From positions 3,038,001 through 3,102,000 of the forward strand of contig NZ_JACCBM010000001.1 of the NCBI RefSeq assembly GCF_013409865.1: DNA of 64,000 nt, read 5' to 3'. Under the pieces are notes generated by a model that was not told the DNA's origin, made no database searches, and was given only the letters and a program-made list of their open reading frames with translations. Source of the stretch: Herbiconiux flava (GTDB lineage Bacteria > Actinomycetota > Actinomycetes > Actinomycetales > Microbacteriaceae). The position numbers were made by a program, and so were the translations under genes. Positions within the stretch are counted from its first letter, which is position 1, and the number at the start of each line of letters is the position of its first letter. Below, one piece after another: positions 35,446-42,335 of this stretch.

Positions 35446-36323
35446 GCGGCGGCAGCCGCCGGGGCTCGGCGCGCTGGGGCCGGCCGGCGGAACCGCCCGC
35501 CCCCGAGATCGACGTGCTCATCCCGACGGTCGGCCGCGTGGCCGAGCTCGCGGTGACCCTCGCCGGGCTCGCCGCCCAGGACGACCCGCCGTTCGGCGTG
35601 GTGGTCAGCGACCAGTCCGACGACTTCAGCTCCGCGCGGGCGCCGGCCGTGCAGGCGATGGTGCGGGTGCTCGCCGCGCAGGGACGCCCGGTGCGGCTCG
35701 AGCACCACGTCCCCCGGCGCGGCATGGCGGAGCAGCGGCAGTTCCTCCTCGACGCCGCCCGGGCGCCGGCCGTCCTCTTCCTCGACGACGACGTCTGGCT
35801 CGAGCCCGGCCAGCTGGCGCGACTGCACGGGGCGCTTTGGGCGAGCGGTGCCGGGTTCGTCGGTGCGGCACCCCAGGGCCTGTCGTACCTGGCGGATGCG
35901 CGGCCGCACGAGCGGGCCTCGTTCGAGCCGTGGCGGGGGGCGGTGCATCCGGAGACCATGCGGCGCGGGGCCGTGGGCTTCGACCGCCTCTCGCTGCACA
36001 ACGCGGCGAACCTCGCCCACCTGGCCGCCGACCTGGATCTGGACGACGAGGACGTCGTGCTCTACCGGATCGCCTGGCTGGGCGGCTGCGTGCTCTACGA
36101 CACCGCCCGGCTGCGGGAGGCGGGGGGCTTCGACTTCTGGCGCGACGCCCCGCCGGTGCACTCCGGCGAGGACGTCGCGGCGGAGTGGCGGGTGATGGAG
36201 CGCTGGGGCGGGGCGGGCGTGCTGCCGTCGGGCGCCGTGCACCTCGAGGCGCCGACGACCATCCCGCACCGGCCGGTCGACCTGTTCGACGTGGTCTTCG
36301 CGCCCGCCGATCCCGAGGGATGA
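35442..36323 (+). CDS. family 2 glycosyltransferase
   Basis: A 293-residue GT-A enzyme with IDVLIPTVGRVAELAVTLAGLAAQDD, VVVSDQSDDFSS, the metal motif LFLDDDVWLEPGQL and an acceptor-side GEDVAAEWRVMERWGGAG. It likely transfers a sugar in the heptose-linked glycan. GTGA overlap with HldE-B sets the GTG start. Its stop TGA overlaps the first ATG of the 17-bp repeat array downstream, continuing the coupling. Confidence 0.86.
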   Translation: MSGGSRRGSARWGRPAEPPAPEIDVLIPTVGRVAELAVTLAGLAAQDDPPFGVVVSDQSDDFSSARAPAVQAMVRVLAAQGRPVRLEHHVPRRGMAEQRQFLLDAARAPAVLFLDDDVWLEPGQLARLHGALWASGAGFVGAAPQGLSYLADARPHERASFEPWRGAVHPETMRRGAVGFDRLSLHNAANLAHLAADLDLDDEDVVLYRIAWLGGCVLYDTARLREAGGFDFWRDAPPVHSGEDVAAEWRVMERWGGAGVLPSGAVHLEAPTTIPHRPVDLFDVVFAPADPEG

Positions 36324-36399
36324 CCGACCCCGTGGGATGACAGACCCCGAGAGATGACAGACCCAGAGAGATGACAGACCCCGAGAGATGACAGAACAG
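36320..36399 (+). repeat. 17-bp tandem repeats coding chained micro-ORFs
   Basis: Four copies of a 17-bp unit (36320-36336, 36337-36353, 36354-36370, 36371-36387) and a partial fifth. Each starts with ATG and runs seven codons including the stop (MTDPVG in the first, MTDPER in the next three); each TGA overlaps the next ATG as ATGA. The first overlaps the stop of the GT2 gene. The fifth ATG at 36388 is in frame with the DUF2795 gene. Confidence 0.8.
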
Positions 36400-36417
36400 A
36401 TGAGAGAAGGAGACACC

Positions 36418-36612
36418 ATGTCCGACACCCCCAACCCGATCCAGGTGCAGAAGCACCTCGGCGGCCTCGACTACCCCGCCTCGAAGGACGACATCGTGGC
36501 GAAGGCCGAGCAGTCCGGAGCCGACGACACCGTGCTCGAGGCGCTGCGCGGGCTGCCCGACCGGGAGTACGACGCGCCGACCGCGGTGAGCGAGGCGCTG
36601 TCGGGCTCGTAG
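36418..36612 (+). CDS. DUF2795 domain protein
   Basis: A 64-residue protein (MSDTPNPIQVQKHLGGLDYPASKDDIVAKAEQS...) matching the DUF2795 pattern: a short helix-turn-helix-like fold with a conserved QKHLGGLDYPASKDD segment and a DREYDAP-type end. The ATG at 36418 follows GAGAAGGAGACACC; the frame opens ten codons earlier in the micro-ORF repeats. The function of the family is unknown; it is often found in stress-related settings in actinobacteria. A second TAG lies in frame 15 bases after the stop. Confidence 0.88.
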   Translation: MSDTPNPIQVQKHLGGLDYPASKDDIVAKAEQSGADDTVLEALRGLPDREYDAPTAVSEALSGS

Positions 36613-36627
36613 CCGGCGGGCTCTTAG
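36603..36627. repeat. near-repeat over the DUF2795 stop codon
   Basis: GGGCTCGTAG (36603-36612) and GGGCTCTTAG (36618-36627) differ at one base and are 15 bases apart. This places a second, in-frame TAG after the true stop. Confidence 0.5.
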
Positions 36628-36689
36628 AGCAGTGGGGAGAAGGAGTCAAGGGTGTTCTCGGGCCCACGGTGCGGCCGTAGACCGAGTTC

Positions 36690-37508
36690 ATGACACGACT
36701 CCGACTCTCCCCGGCTCCGGCCTCGCCGACCCTCGACGCGCCGACCCTCGACGCGCCGGCCGTCGAGCAGCTGGTCCTCGGCCATCTCGCGCTGGCCCAG
36801 GCCGTCGCCCGCCGGTACTTCCGGCCGAGCGCCGGAGCGAACCAGAACGAGGACCTGCTGCAGGTCGCCTACGTCGGTCTGGTGAAGGCGGCGCAGCGTT
36901 TCGACCCGGAGCGAGGCGAGAACTTCGCCTCGTTCGCCGTGCCCACCGTCGCGGGCGAGATCAAGCGGCACCTGCGCGACAACGGCTGGATCATCCGGCC
37001 GCCGCGCCGCATCCAGGAGCTGCACGGGCGCGTGCGGGAGGCGGTGCCGCGGCTGACCCAGCGGCTCGGCCGGGCCCCGGGGCCCGCCGAGCTCGCCCAG
37101 GAGCTCGACTGCGGCGTCGACGAGGTGCTCGAAGCGCTGGCGTCCAGCACGACCCTGTTCCCGGCGTCGCTCGACCGCGCGGTGGGCGACGACGAGGGCG
37201 TGCGGCTCTCCGACGTCATCCCCTCCGCAGGCGACGAGATCGGCCACGCCGAGACGGCCGCCACGATCGCGTACGCCTGCCGGGAGCTCCCGGAGCAGCA
37301 GCGGCGGATCATCTACCTGCGCTTCTTCGAGGACCTGACCCAGCAGGAGATCGCCTCCGAGCTGGGTGTCACGCAGATGCAGGTGTCGCGGCTGCTCGCC
37401 CGCGCGCTGGACGGACTGCGACAGCGGATCGCCCGCGGACCGTCGGTGCGCTGGCGGGCGGCGGGACGCGCATCCGCTCATCTCGCCCGCACCCGTCTGG
37501 TCGCGTGA
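36690..37508 (+). CDS. SigB/SigF-type RNA polymerase sigma factor
   Basis: A 272-residue sigma-70 family protein. Region 2: NEDLLQVAYVGLVKAAQRFDPERGENFASFAVPTVAGEIKRHLRD; region 3 follows with LTQRLGRAPGPAELAQELDCGVDEVLE; region 4: LPEQQRRIIYLRFFEDLTQQEIASELGVTQMQVSRLLARALDGLR. The order and the GEIKRHLRD motif place it with stress-type SigB/SigF factors. No anti-sigma factor gene is adjacent. TAGACC six bases before the ATG may be a leaderless -10. Confidence 0.93.
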   Translation: MTRLRLSPAPASPTLDAPTLDAPAVEQLVLGHLALAQAVARRYFRPSAGANQNEDLLQVAYVGLVKAAQRFDPERGENFASFAVPTVAGEIKRHLRDNGWIIRPPRRIQELHGRVREAVPRLTQRLGRAPGPAELAQELDCGVDEVLEALASSTTLFPASLDRAVGDDEGVRLSDVIPSAGDEIGHAETAATIAYACRELPEQQRRIIYLRFFEDLTQQEIASELGVTQMQVSRLLARALDGLRQRIARGPSVRWRAAGRASAHLARTRLVA

Positions 37509-37578
37509 TCAGGAGTTCCACCCGCTTGCAGAATGCCCGGGACCAGAGGAGAGTGGACAGCCAGGGAGGTTGCCGGGC

Positions 37579-37908
37579 ATGGGAAAGATCGTGTACGACT
37601 CGACCTTCACGGTCGACTTCGAAGACCGGGTGCTGGCCCACCTCCAGCTCGTCATCGGTGCGAAGCTGCGCCGCGGCGAGGCGTTCTTCTTCTCATGGAA
37701 GGACGACCCGAGCAACGGCGACGGCCGCACCGTGATCTGGTTGCACCCCCACATCCCGCTGACGTTCAAGTTCTACGGCGGGCGCCAGCCGGCCGTCAAC
37801 CGGGCCTGGGTCGAGGCACTGATGGTCACCGCCAACTCGCCCCAGGGGCTGCAGCTCGTCGGAGAGCCCCACGACCCGGGCGTGCCGGGCGATCACCTGC
37901 ACGACTGA
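37579..37908 (+). CDS. DUF7882 family small protein
   Basis: The 109-residue protein begins MGKIVYDSTFTVDFEDRVLAHLQLVIGAKLRRGEAFFFSWKDD, a Microbacteriaceae family often mislabelled as ATP-dependent DNA ligase. The conserved parts are the ILLxHLQxVIGAKLRRGE core, the WKDD turn and GRxPAVNRAWVEAL. No catalytic motif is visible and no function is known to me. AGGGAGGTTGCCGGGC precedes the ATG. A frameshifted relative lies at 46162-46448. Confidence 0.88.
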   Translation: MGKIVYDSTFTVDFEDRVLAHLQLVIGAKLRRGEAFFFSWKDDPSNGDGRTVIWLHPHIPLTFKFYGGRQPAVNRAWVEALMVTANSPQGLQLVGEPHDPGVPGDHLHD

Positions 37909-37945
37909 GGGCGGGGCGGCTGCTCCGGCCTGAGCGTCAGGCGCG

Positions 37946-38470
37946 CTAGACGCGCTCGGCGTTCGCGGGCGGCGGGTCGTCGCGGTCGACCGACTTGATG
38001 GTCACGTGCGATCGACCCTTGGGGCCCCCGGTCGAGACGAGGTGCTTCGCGTAGGAGCGGAGCGCCGAGGCGATCACCCGGGCGTCGATGCCCACGGTCG
38101 CGGCGGCGCGCTCGGCGGCGGTGTGCGGCTCCCAGGAGACCGAGAGCGTCACGCGCGTCGAGTCGTCGTCGACCGCGGCGAAGTCGGCCCGGCCGGTGAA
38201 GGCCAGGTCTCCGCCGATGGTGCGCCAGGAGAGGTGGTCGTCGGGGATCTGCTCGAGGATCTCGGCGTCGAACTCGCGCGTGATGCGGCCGACCGAGAGC
38301 ACCCAGTGGCTGTAGGTCTCGGAGGTCACCGCGACCGAGGACACCGGCTCGAGGAAGTCGGGGAAGGACTCCAGGTCGACCCACTGCTTGTAGGCGGCCG
38401 AGAGCGGGGCCTTCACCACGATCGAACGGGTGGCCTTGCGGAGGGGCCGGGGGGTGCTGCTATCTGCCAT
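37946..38470 (-). CDS. SRPBCC (polyketide cyclase-like) protein
   Basis: A 174-residue Bet v1-like protein: RSIVVKAPLSAAYKQWVDLESFPDFLEPV, IPDDHLSWRTIGG, RVTLSVSWEPHT and a C-terminal helix (DARVIASALRSYAKHL). The pattern is that of SRPBCC family proteins that bind a hydrophobic ligand. Its ATG (38470) lies inside the last codons of the Ser/Thr kinase gene, overlapping by 11 bases, so the two are coupled. The ligand is unknown. Confidence 0.87.
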   Translation of the reverse strand: MADSSTPRPLRKATRSIVVKAPLSAAYKQWVDLESFPDFLEPVSSVAVTSETYSHWVLSVGRITREFDAEILEQIPDDHLSWRTIGGDLAFTGRADFAAVDDDSTRVTLSVSWEPHTAAERAAATVGIDARVIASALRSYAKHLVSTGGPKGRSHVTIKSVDRDDPPPANAERV

Positions 38471-39992
38471 TGCCGTTTCCGTTGCCGTTGTTGTTGCCGG
38501 GGCCGCTGTTGCCGTTGCCGTTGCTGTTGCCGGGGCCGCTGTTGCCGTTGCCGTTTCCGTTGCCATTGCTGTTGCCCGGGCCGCTGTTGCCGTTCCCGTT
38601 GCCGGGCTGGGGCTCCTCGACCGGGGCGGGCTCCTGCTCGACCGGCGCGGGCTCCTCCACCGGGGCCGGCTCCTCGACGACCGGAGTCGTGTCGCCGCCG
38701 GTGTCGGACTCGGTGACGGGCTCCACCGGGGTCTGCTCTGCGGGCGTTTCCTCGACCGTGGCCGGAGTGGACGACTCCACCACGGGAGGCGCCGTGGGGG
38801 CGACCGAACCGCCGGCCGCGCCGAGCCCGATCAGCACGGCGAGCACGCCGATCGCCAGGGCGCCCGGCACCGCGATCGCCAGGGCCACGACCTTCGGGCG
38901 CCGACGCTCGGCGCGGCGCTGGATGCGCCGGGTCGGCAGCTCCATCGCCACGGTGCGGTCGAGTGCGGACTCCACGTCGAGCTCGGCGAGGGAGACGACG
39001 GGTGCGGCCACGGGGGGCGCCGCGTCCATGGGCGCGGCGATGAGGGGCGCGGTCGCGATTCCCGCCTCCGTCGCCGCGGCCGGCAGCTCGATCACGCCGG
39101 TCGCCGCGAGCGGGTCGTCGTCCGAGGCGGCGGCGGGCACGAGCAGCGCGAGCTGCAGCTCCCGCGCGGCGACGGCCACGTCGAGGGCGGTGGGACGGTC
39201 ATCCGGTCGCGGTGCCGTCATCGCGCTGAGGAGCGACTTCCAGCCGTAGCCGAGGTCGCCCGGGATCTCGGGGGTCTGGGTGACCCGGGCCATCAGCGAC
39301 TCGTGCGTGCCGGTCTGCGGGAACGCCCGGCGGCCGGTCAGCGACTCGATCAGCAGCAGCCCGAGCGAGTAGATGTCGGCCGCAGGCGCGGGCGGTGCCC
39401 CACGCACCTGCTCGGGGCTGAGGTACGCGGCGGTGCCCATGATGGTGCCCGGCAGCGTCACCCGGGTGCTGTCGATGAGGTAGGCGATGCCGAAATCGGC
39501 GAGCTTCGCGCGGAAGGCGGGCCCCGGCGTCGAGCTCGGGCGGAGCAGCACGTTGGAGGGCTTGATGTCGCGGTGCACGACGCCGCGCTCGTGCACGACG
39601 TGCAGCGCCTCGGCGAGGTCGAAGGCCATCGCGGCCGCGTCGGCGGGAGCCAGGGGCCCGTCGGCGAGCCGGCCGCGCAGGGTGGGGCCTTCGACGAACT
39701 CCATCGCGAGGTAGCTGAGGCCGCCCTCCTCCACGCGTGCGTCGAAGAGGGTCACCAGCGCGTGGTGGTTGAGCGAAGCGAGCACCCGTGTCTCGGAGAC
39801 CGTGCGGCCCGACTCGGAGGGCTCGGTCGCGCCCGGGCGGAAGACCTTGATGGCGACGGTGCGCCCGAGCAGCTCGTCGTTCGCGCGGTACACGGTGGCC
39901 ATGCCACCCTCGCCGGCGGCGGCCTCCAGACGGTAGCGGCCATCGAGGATCTCGCCGGTGCGAGGGACGTCGTCGGTCACGAGCTCGCGCAT
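38460..39992 (-). CDS. membrane Ser/Thr protein kinase with Asn/Gly-repeat tail
   Basis: A 510-residue Hanks-type kinase: glycine loop AGEGGMATVY, VAIKVF with K49, HRDIKPSNVLL (near residue 142), DFG, and a SPE motif. A transmembrane helix follows near residues 365-390 (AIAVPGALAIGVLAVLIGLG). The outside part is Pro/Glu/Val-rich (PVEEPAPVEEPAP) and ends in about 45 residues of NGNGNSGPGNSNG repeats; no PASTA domains are seen. AAGGA before the ATG at 39992 sets the start. It senses something at the surface; the ligand is unknown. Confidence 0.92.
   Translation of the reverse strand: MRELVTDDVPRTGEILDGRYRLEAAAGEGGMATVYRANDELLGRTVAIKVFRPGATEPSESGRTVSETRVLASLNHHALVTLFDARVEEGGLSYLAMEFVEGPTLRGRLADGPLAPADAAAMAFDLAEALHVVHERGVVHRDIKPSNVLLRPSSTPGPAFRAKLADFGIAYLIDSTRVTLPGTIMGTAAYLSPEQVRGAPPAPAADIYSLGLLLIESLTGRRAFPQTGTHESLMARVTQTPEIPGDLGYGWKSLLSAMTAPRPDDRPTALDVAVAARELQLALLVPAAASDDDPLAATGVIELPAAATEAGIATAPLIAAPMDAAPPVAAPVVSLAELDVESALDRTVAMELPTRRIQRRAERRRPKVVALAIAVPGALAIGVLAVLIGLGAAGGSVAPTAPPVVESSTPATVEETPAEQTPVEPVTESDTGGDTTPVVEEPAPVEEPAPVEQEPAPVEEPQPGNGNGNSGPGNSNGNGNGNGNSGPGNSNGNGNSGPGNNNGNGNGNGR
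38463..38613 (-). repeat. Asn/Gly codon repeats at the end of the kinase gene
   Basis: About 150 bases of near-perfect GGCAAC/GGAAAC-type units encode the NGNGNSGPGNSNG tail of the kinase. The unit is variable in copy number, as expected for slippage, so length may differ among strains. Confidence 0.7.
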
Positions 39993-40019
39993 CACCGATC
40001 CTTCCCGCGGGGGAATCCG

Positions 40020-40061
40020 CTGCTACTTGCCTACCACGATCAGGTCAACAGCGATTGACCT
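40020..40061 (-). promoter_or_regulatory. kinase promoter overlapped by an inverted repeat
   Basis: On the minus strand TTGACC (40043-40048) is a good -35 and TAGCAG (40020-40025) lies 17 bases downstream as the -10. AGGTCAA (40042-40048) and TTGACCT (40055-40061) form a perfect 7-bp dyad with a 6-base spacer over the -35. This may be a repressor site. Confidence 0.5.
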
Positions 40062-40118
40062 AAAAGGGTGGAATTCGAGGGGGGTGCGGGTGAGGCGAGC
40101 GAGCGGATGCGCGCGCGC

Positions 40119-40574
40119 TCAGCCGACCGGAGGGCCGGCCACCAGGGCCACCGTCGTGAGCACCGCCACGACGACCACCAGCACGACCGCGAACATCCAC
40201 GGGTGCCGCAGGAACCAGCGCAGCAGGCGGTCGATCGGCGTCCGATCGCGGGGATCGGAGCCCGCCTCCGTGCGCCAGTCGCCCTCGAGCCGGCGGCGGC
40301 GCTCAAGTACCGCGTCCATCACCAGCGTGCCGTAGGGCGGCACCGCCGTCAGCCCGGCGACGACGATCAGCCACCACGGCCAGCGCTGGTTCAGCCCCAC
40401 CACGACCGTCGTCACGACGAAGGCGATGAACACGGTGCCGTGCGCGAGCCCGATCGCGAAGAAGAACGGCACCTCGGCGCCGGCGGCGTAGCGAGCCACC
40501 ATGGCGGCGATCAGGGCCGTCCAGGTGACGGCTTCGGCGATGGACACGGCGCGGTACAGCAGGCGGGGAGACAT
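40119..40574 (-). CDS. DUF3817 membrane protein
   Basis: The 151-residue protein has three hydrophobic segments in its first 85 residues and a fourth at the C terminus (MFAVVLVVVVAVLTTVALVAG). The conserved SIAEAVTWTALIAAMVAR segment and the GLAHGTVFIAFVVTT helix match DUF3817, a family of small actinobacterial membrane proteins of unknown role. TAGGCT seven bases before the ATG at 40574 may serve as a leaderless -10; the GAGGGG directly before the ATG is too close for a ribosome site. Confidence 0.85.
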   Translation of the reverse strand: MSPRLLYRAVSIAEAVTWTALIAAMVARYAAGAEVPFFFAIGLAHGTVFIAFVVTTVVVGLNQRWPWWLIVVAGLTAVPPYGTLVMDAVLERRRRLEGDWRTEAGSDPRDRTPIDRLLRWFLRHPWMFAVVLVVVVAVLTTVALVAGPPVG

Positions 40575-40726
40575 CCCCTCCAGCCTAGCCAGCGCCGATG
40601 CCGTGCCGCGGCCGCGCATCGGCCTTGGCCTGTGTGCCTGCGACGATCGTCGGACGGCGCTTCGACGGCCGGACTTCCGCACGGGCGGCCGGGTGGCGTA
40701 GCGTCATGCCGACGAAGGGAGCCGTC

Positions 40727-41077
40727 ATGGCCGAAGCGGTGCAGGCGATCGATCCCTCGGTGCCGCCGAGTGGTACCGGGTGCGTGGAGTGCGAGGCGAC
40801 GGGCAGCTGGTGGCTGCACCTGCGGCGCTGCGCCGCCTGCGGTCACGTGGGATGCTGCGACGACTCGCTGAACAAGCATGCGACGGCCCACTACCGGCAG
40901 ACCGGGCATCCGGTGATGCAGAGCTTCGAGCCGGGCGAGGACTGGTTCTGGGACTACTCGACGGAGGACTACACCGACGGGCCGCGGCTGGCCGACCCGC
41001 AGAGCCACCCCGTGTCGCAGACGGTGCCGGGGCCGGCGGAGCGCGTGCCCGCCGACTGGGAGTCGCTGCTCGGCTGA
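40727..41077 (+). CDS. UBP-type (ZnF-UBP) zinc finger protein
   Basis: A 116-residue protein built around a UBP-type zinc finger: TGCVECEATGSWWLHLRRCAACGHVGCCDD, then HATAHYRQTGHPVMQSFEPGEDWFWDY. The spacing of Cys and His matches the finger that in eukaryotes binds ubiquitin C termini; the bacterial role is not known. The ATG at 40727 is chosen because AAGGGAGCCGTC lies in front. Its stop is within a 15-bp tandem repeat. Confidence 0.87.
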   Translation: MAEAVQAIDPSVPPSGTGCVECEATGSWWLHLRRCAACGHVGCCDDSLNKHATAHYRQTGHPVMQSFEPGEDWFWDYSTEDYTDGPRLADPQSHPVSQTVPGPAERVPADWESLLG

Positions 41078-41101
41078 GTGGTAGCGGGCTGAGTGGTAGC
41101 G
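41072..41101. repeat. 15-bp tandem duplication over the zinc-finger gene stop
   Basis: GGCTGAGTGGTAGCG at 41072-41086 is repeated exactly at 41087-41101. The first copy holds the TGA of the gene; the second repeats it in frame 15 bases later. Confidence 0.85.
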
Positions 41102-41132
41102 GAAGGGCCACGCGCCCGCCCGGGCTGTTTCC

Positions 41133-41144
41133 TAGCCTGAGGGC
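41133..41144 (+). promoter_or_regulatory. leaderless -10 of the PucR regulator gene
   Basis: TAGCCT lies six bases upstream of the ATG at 41145, in the string TAGCCTGAGGGCATG. The same 15 bases recur at 47776-47790 before another gene. GAGGGC cannot act well as a ribosome site so close to the start, so leaderless translation is likely. Confidence 0.55.
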
Positions 41145-42308
41145 ATGAACCTCCAAGACGTCGTCGACGAACTCGCCGAATCGCTCGGCCGCTCCGTGGT
41201 GGTGAACGATCTCGCCTACCGTCCGCTCGCCGCGAGCGCGCAGGGCGACGAGATCGACCGGATCCGGACGGTGAGCCTCCTGCAGCGCGCCACCCCCCAG
41301 CCCTATCAGGCCTACCTCGACGAGCTGCAGGTCAACACGGCCCGCCAGCCGATGCTGATCGGGCTCGAGGAGTTCGGCGGGCGGGAGCGGCTGGCCGTGC
41401 CGATCCGCGACGAGTCGGGCACGGTGGCCATCCTGTGGCTGATCACCGGCGACCTGCCGCCCCTCACCGCCGCCGACTACGCCGCCATCGAGGCCGCGGG
41501 CTCGCTGCTGCGGGCCCTGCTGTCGGCCGACGGCGAGGGGGCGGGCGAGGGCACCAGCCGCCCTGCCGTGCTGCGGCGCCTGCTCTCGGCCGACCCGGCC
41601 ACGCGCCGTCGCGCCTTCTCGGACGCGGTCACGAAGCGCTTCCTGGAGCGCGGCCCCGGCACCGTCGTGCGGGCCGTGATGGTGGGCCCCGACCGCTCGC
41701 ACGTCGAGCGCGTCGCCTTCGGCCGGCACCTCGGCGCCCTGCGCTCCCCCGGCTTCGCCTTCCTCGGCGAGTGCGGCGACGCGCTGATCGTCGTCGGCCG
41801 CGCCGGCGACCGGGAGGCCCTCGACGAGACGGTGCGCCGCGAGGCGGAGCGCTACGGCATGGCCGTCGCCGCGATCGGCTCGGCGCACCACGACCGCGCC
41901 GACGACGACCTGCAGAACGCCGTCGATCAGGCCTGCACCGCCGCCGCGATCGTCTCGGCCCTGCCGCACCTCGGCCCCGGCGCCGACATCGGCGAGCTCG
42001 GCGCCTGGGCGATGCTGTCCGCCGTGGTGGGCGACCGGCGGCAGCTGGCGATCTTCTCGCCGGCCGCCCATCGGCTCTGCGTCGAGGGCGACCCGCTGCA
42101 GCGCACCACGGTCGAGACCTACCTCGACGTCTGCGGCCAGGTGCGCGACGCCTGCGAGCTGCTGCACATCCACCGCACGACGCTGTACTACCGGCTCGAG
42201 AACATGCCCGAGGTCGTGAAGGCGGCGCTCGACGACGGCATGCAGCGGAGCACCCTGCACCTCTGCCTCAAGCTGATCCGGCTCTGGGAAGCGACCGGCC
42301 GGGCCTAG
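41145..42308 (+). CDS. PucR family transcriptional regulator
   Basis: A 387-residue protein with an N-terminal GAF-like region (SLGRSVVVNDLAYRPLAAS, GRERLAVPIRDESGTVAILWL) and a C-terminal PucR helix-turn-helix (TVETYLDVCGQVRDACELLHIHRTTLYYRLEN). PucR regulators control catabolic or transport genes in response to small ligands. It lies 27 bases upstream of the FAD-oxidoreductase and MFS genes and may regulate them. The ATG has a leaderless -10. Confidence 0.88.
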   Translation: MNLQDVVDELAESLGRSVVVNDLAYRPLAASAQGDEIDRIRTVSLLQRATPQPYQAYLDELQVNTARQPMLIGLEEFGGRERLAVPIRDESGTVAILWLITGDLPPLTAADYAAIEAAGSLLRALLSADGEGAGEGTSRPAVLRRLLSADPATRRRAFSDAVTKRFLERGPGTVVRAVMVGPDRSHVERVAFGRHLGALRSPGFAFLGECGDALIVVGRAGDREALDETVRREAERYGMAVAAIGSAHHDRADDDLQNAVDQACTAAAIVSALPHLGPGADIGELGAWAMLSAVVGDRRQLAIFSPAAHRLCVEGDPLQRTTVETYLDVCGQVRDACELLHIHRTTLYYRLENMPEVVKAALDDGMQRSTLHLCLKLIRLWEATGRA

Positions 42309-42335
42309 GCCCGGCCCGCGAGAGGAGAGGCCGCC

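Noticed and set aside
36320-36399. CRISPR array
   Set aside because: Repeats are 17 bp, directly adjacent with no spacers, and coding.
38463-38613. CRISPR or intergenic repeats
   Set aside because: The repeats lie in frame inside the kinase gene and code for Asn/Gly.
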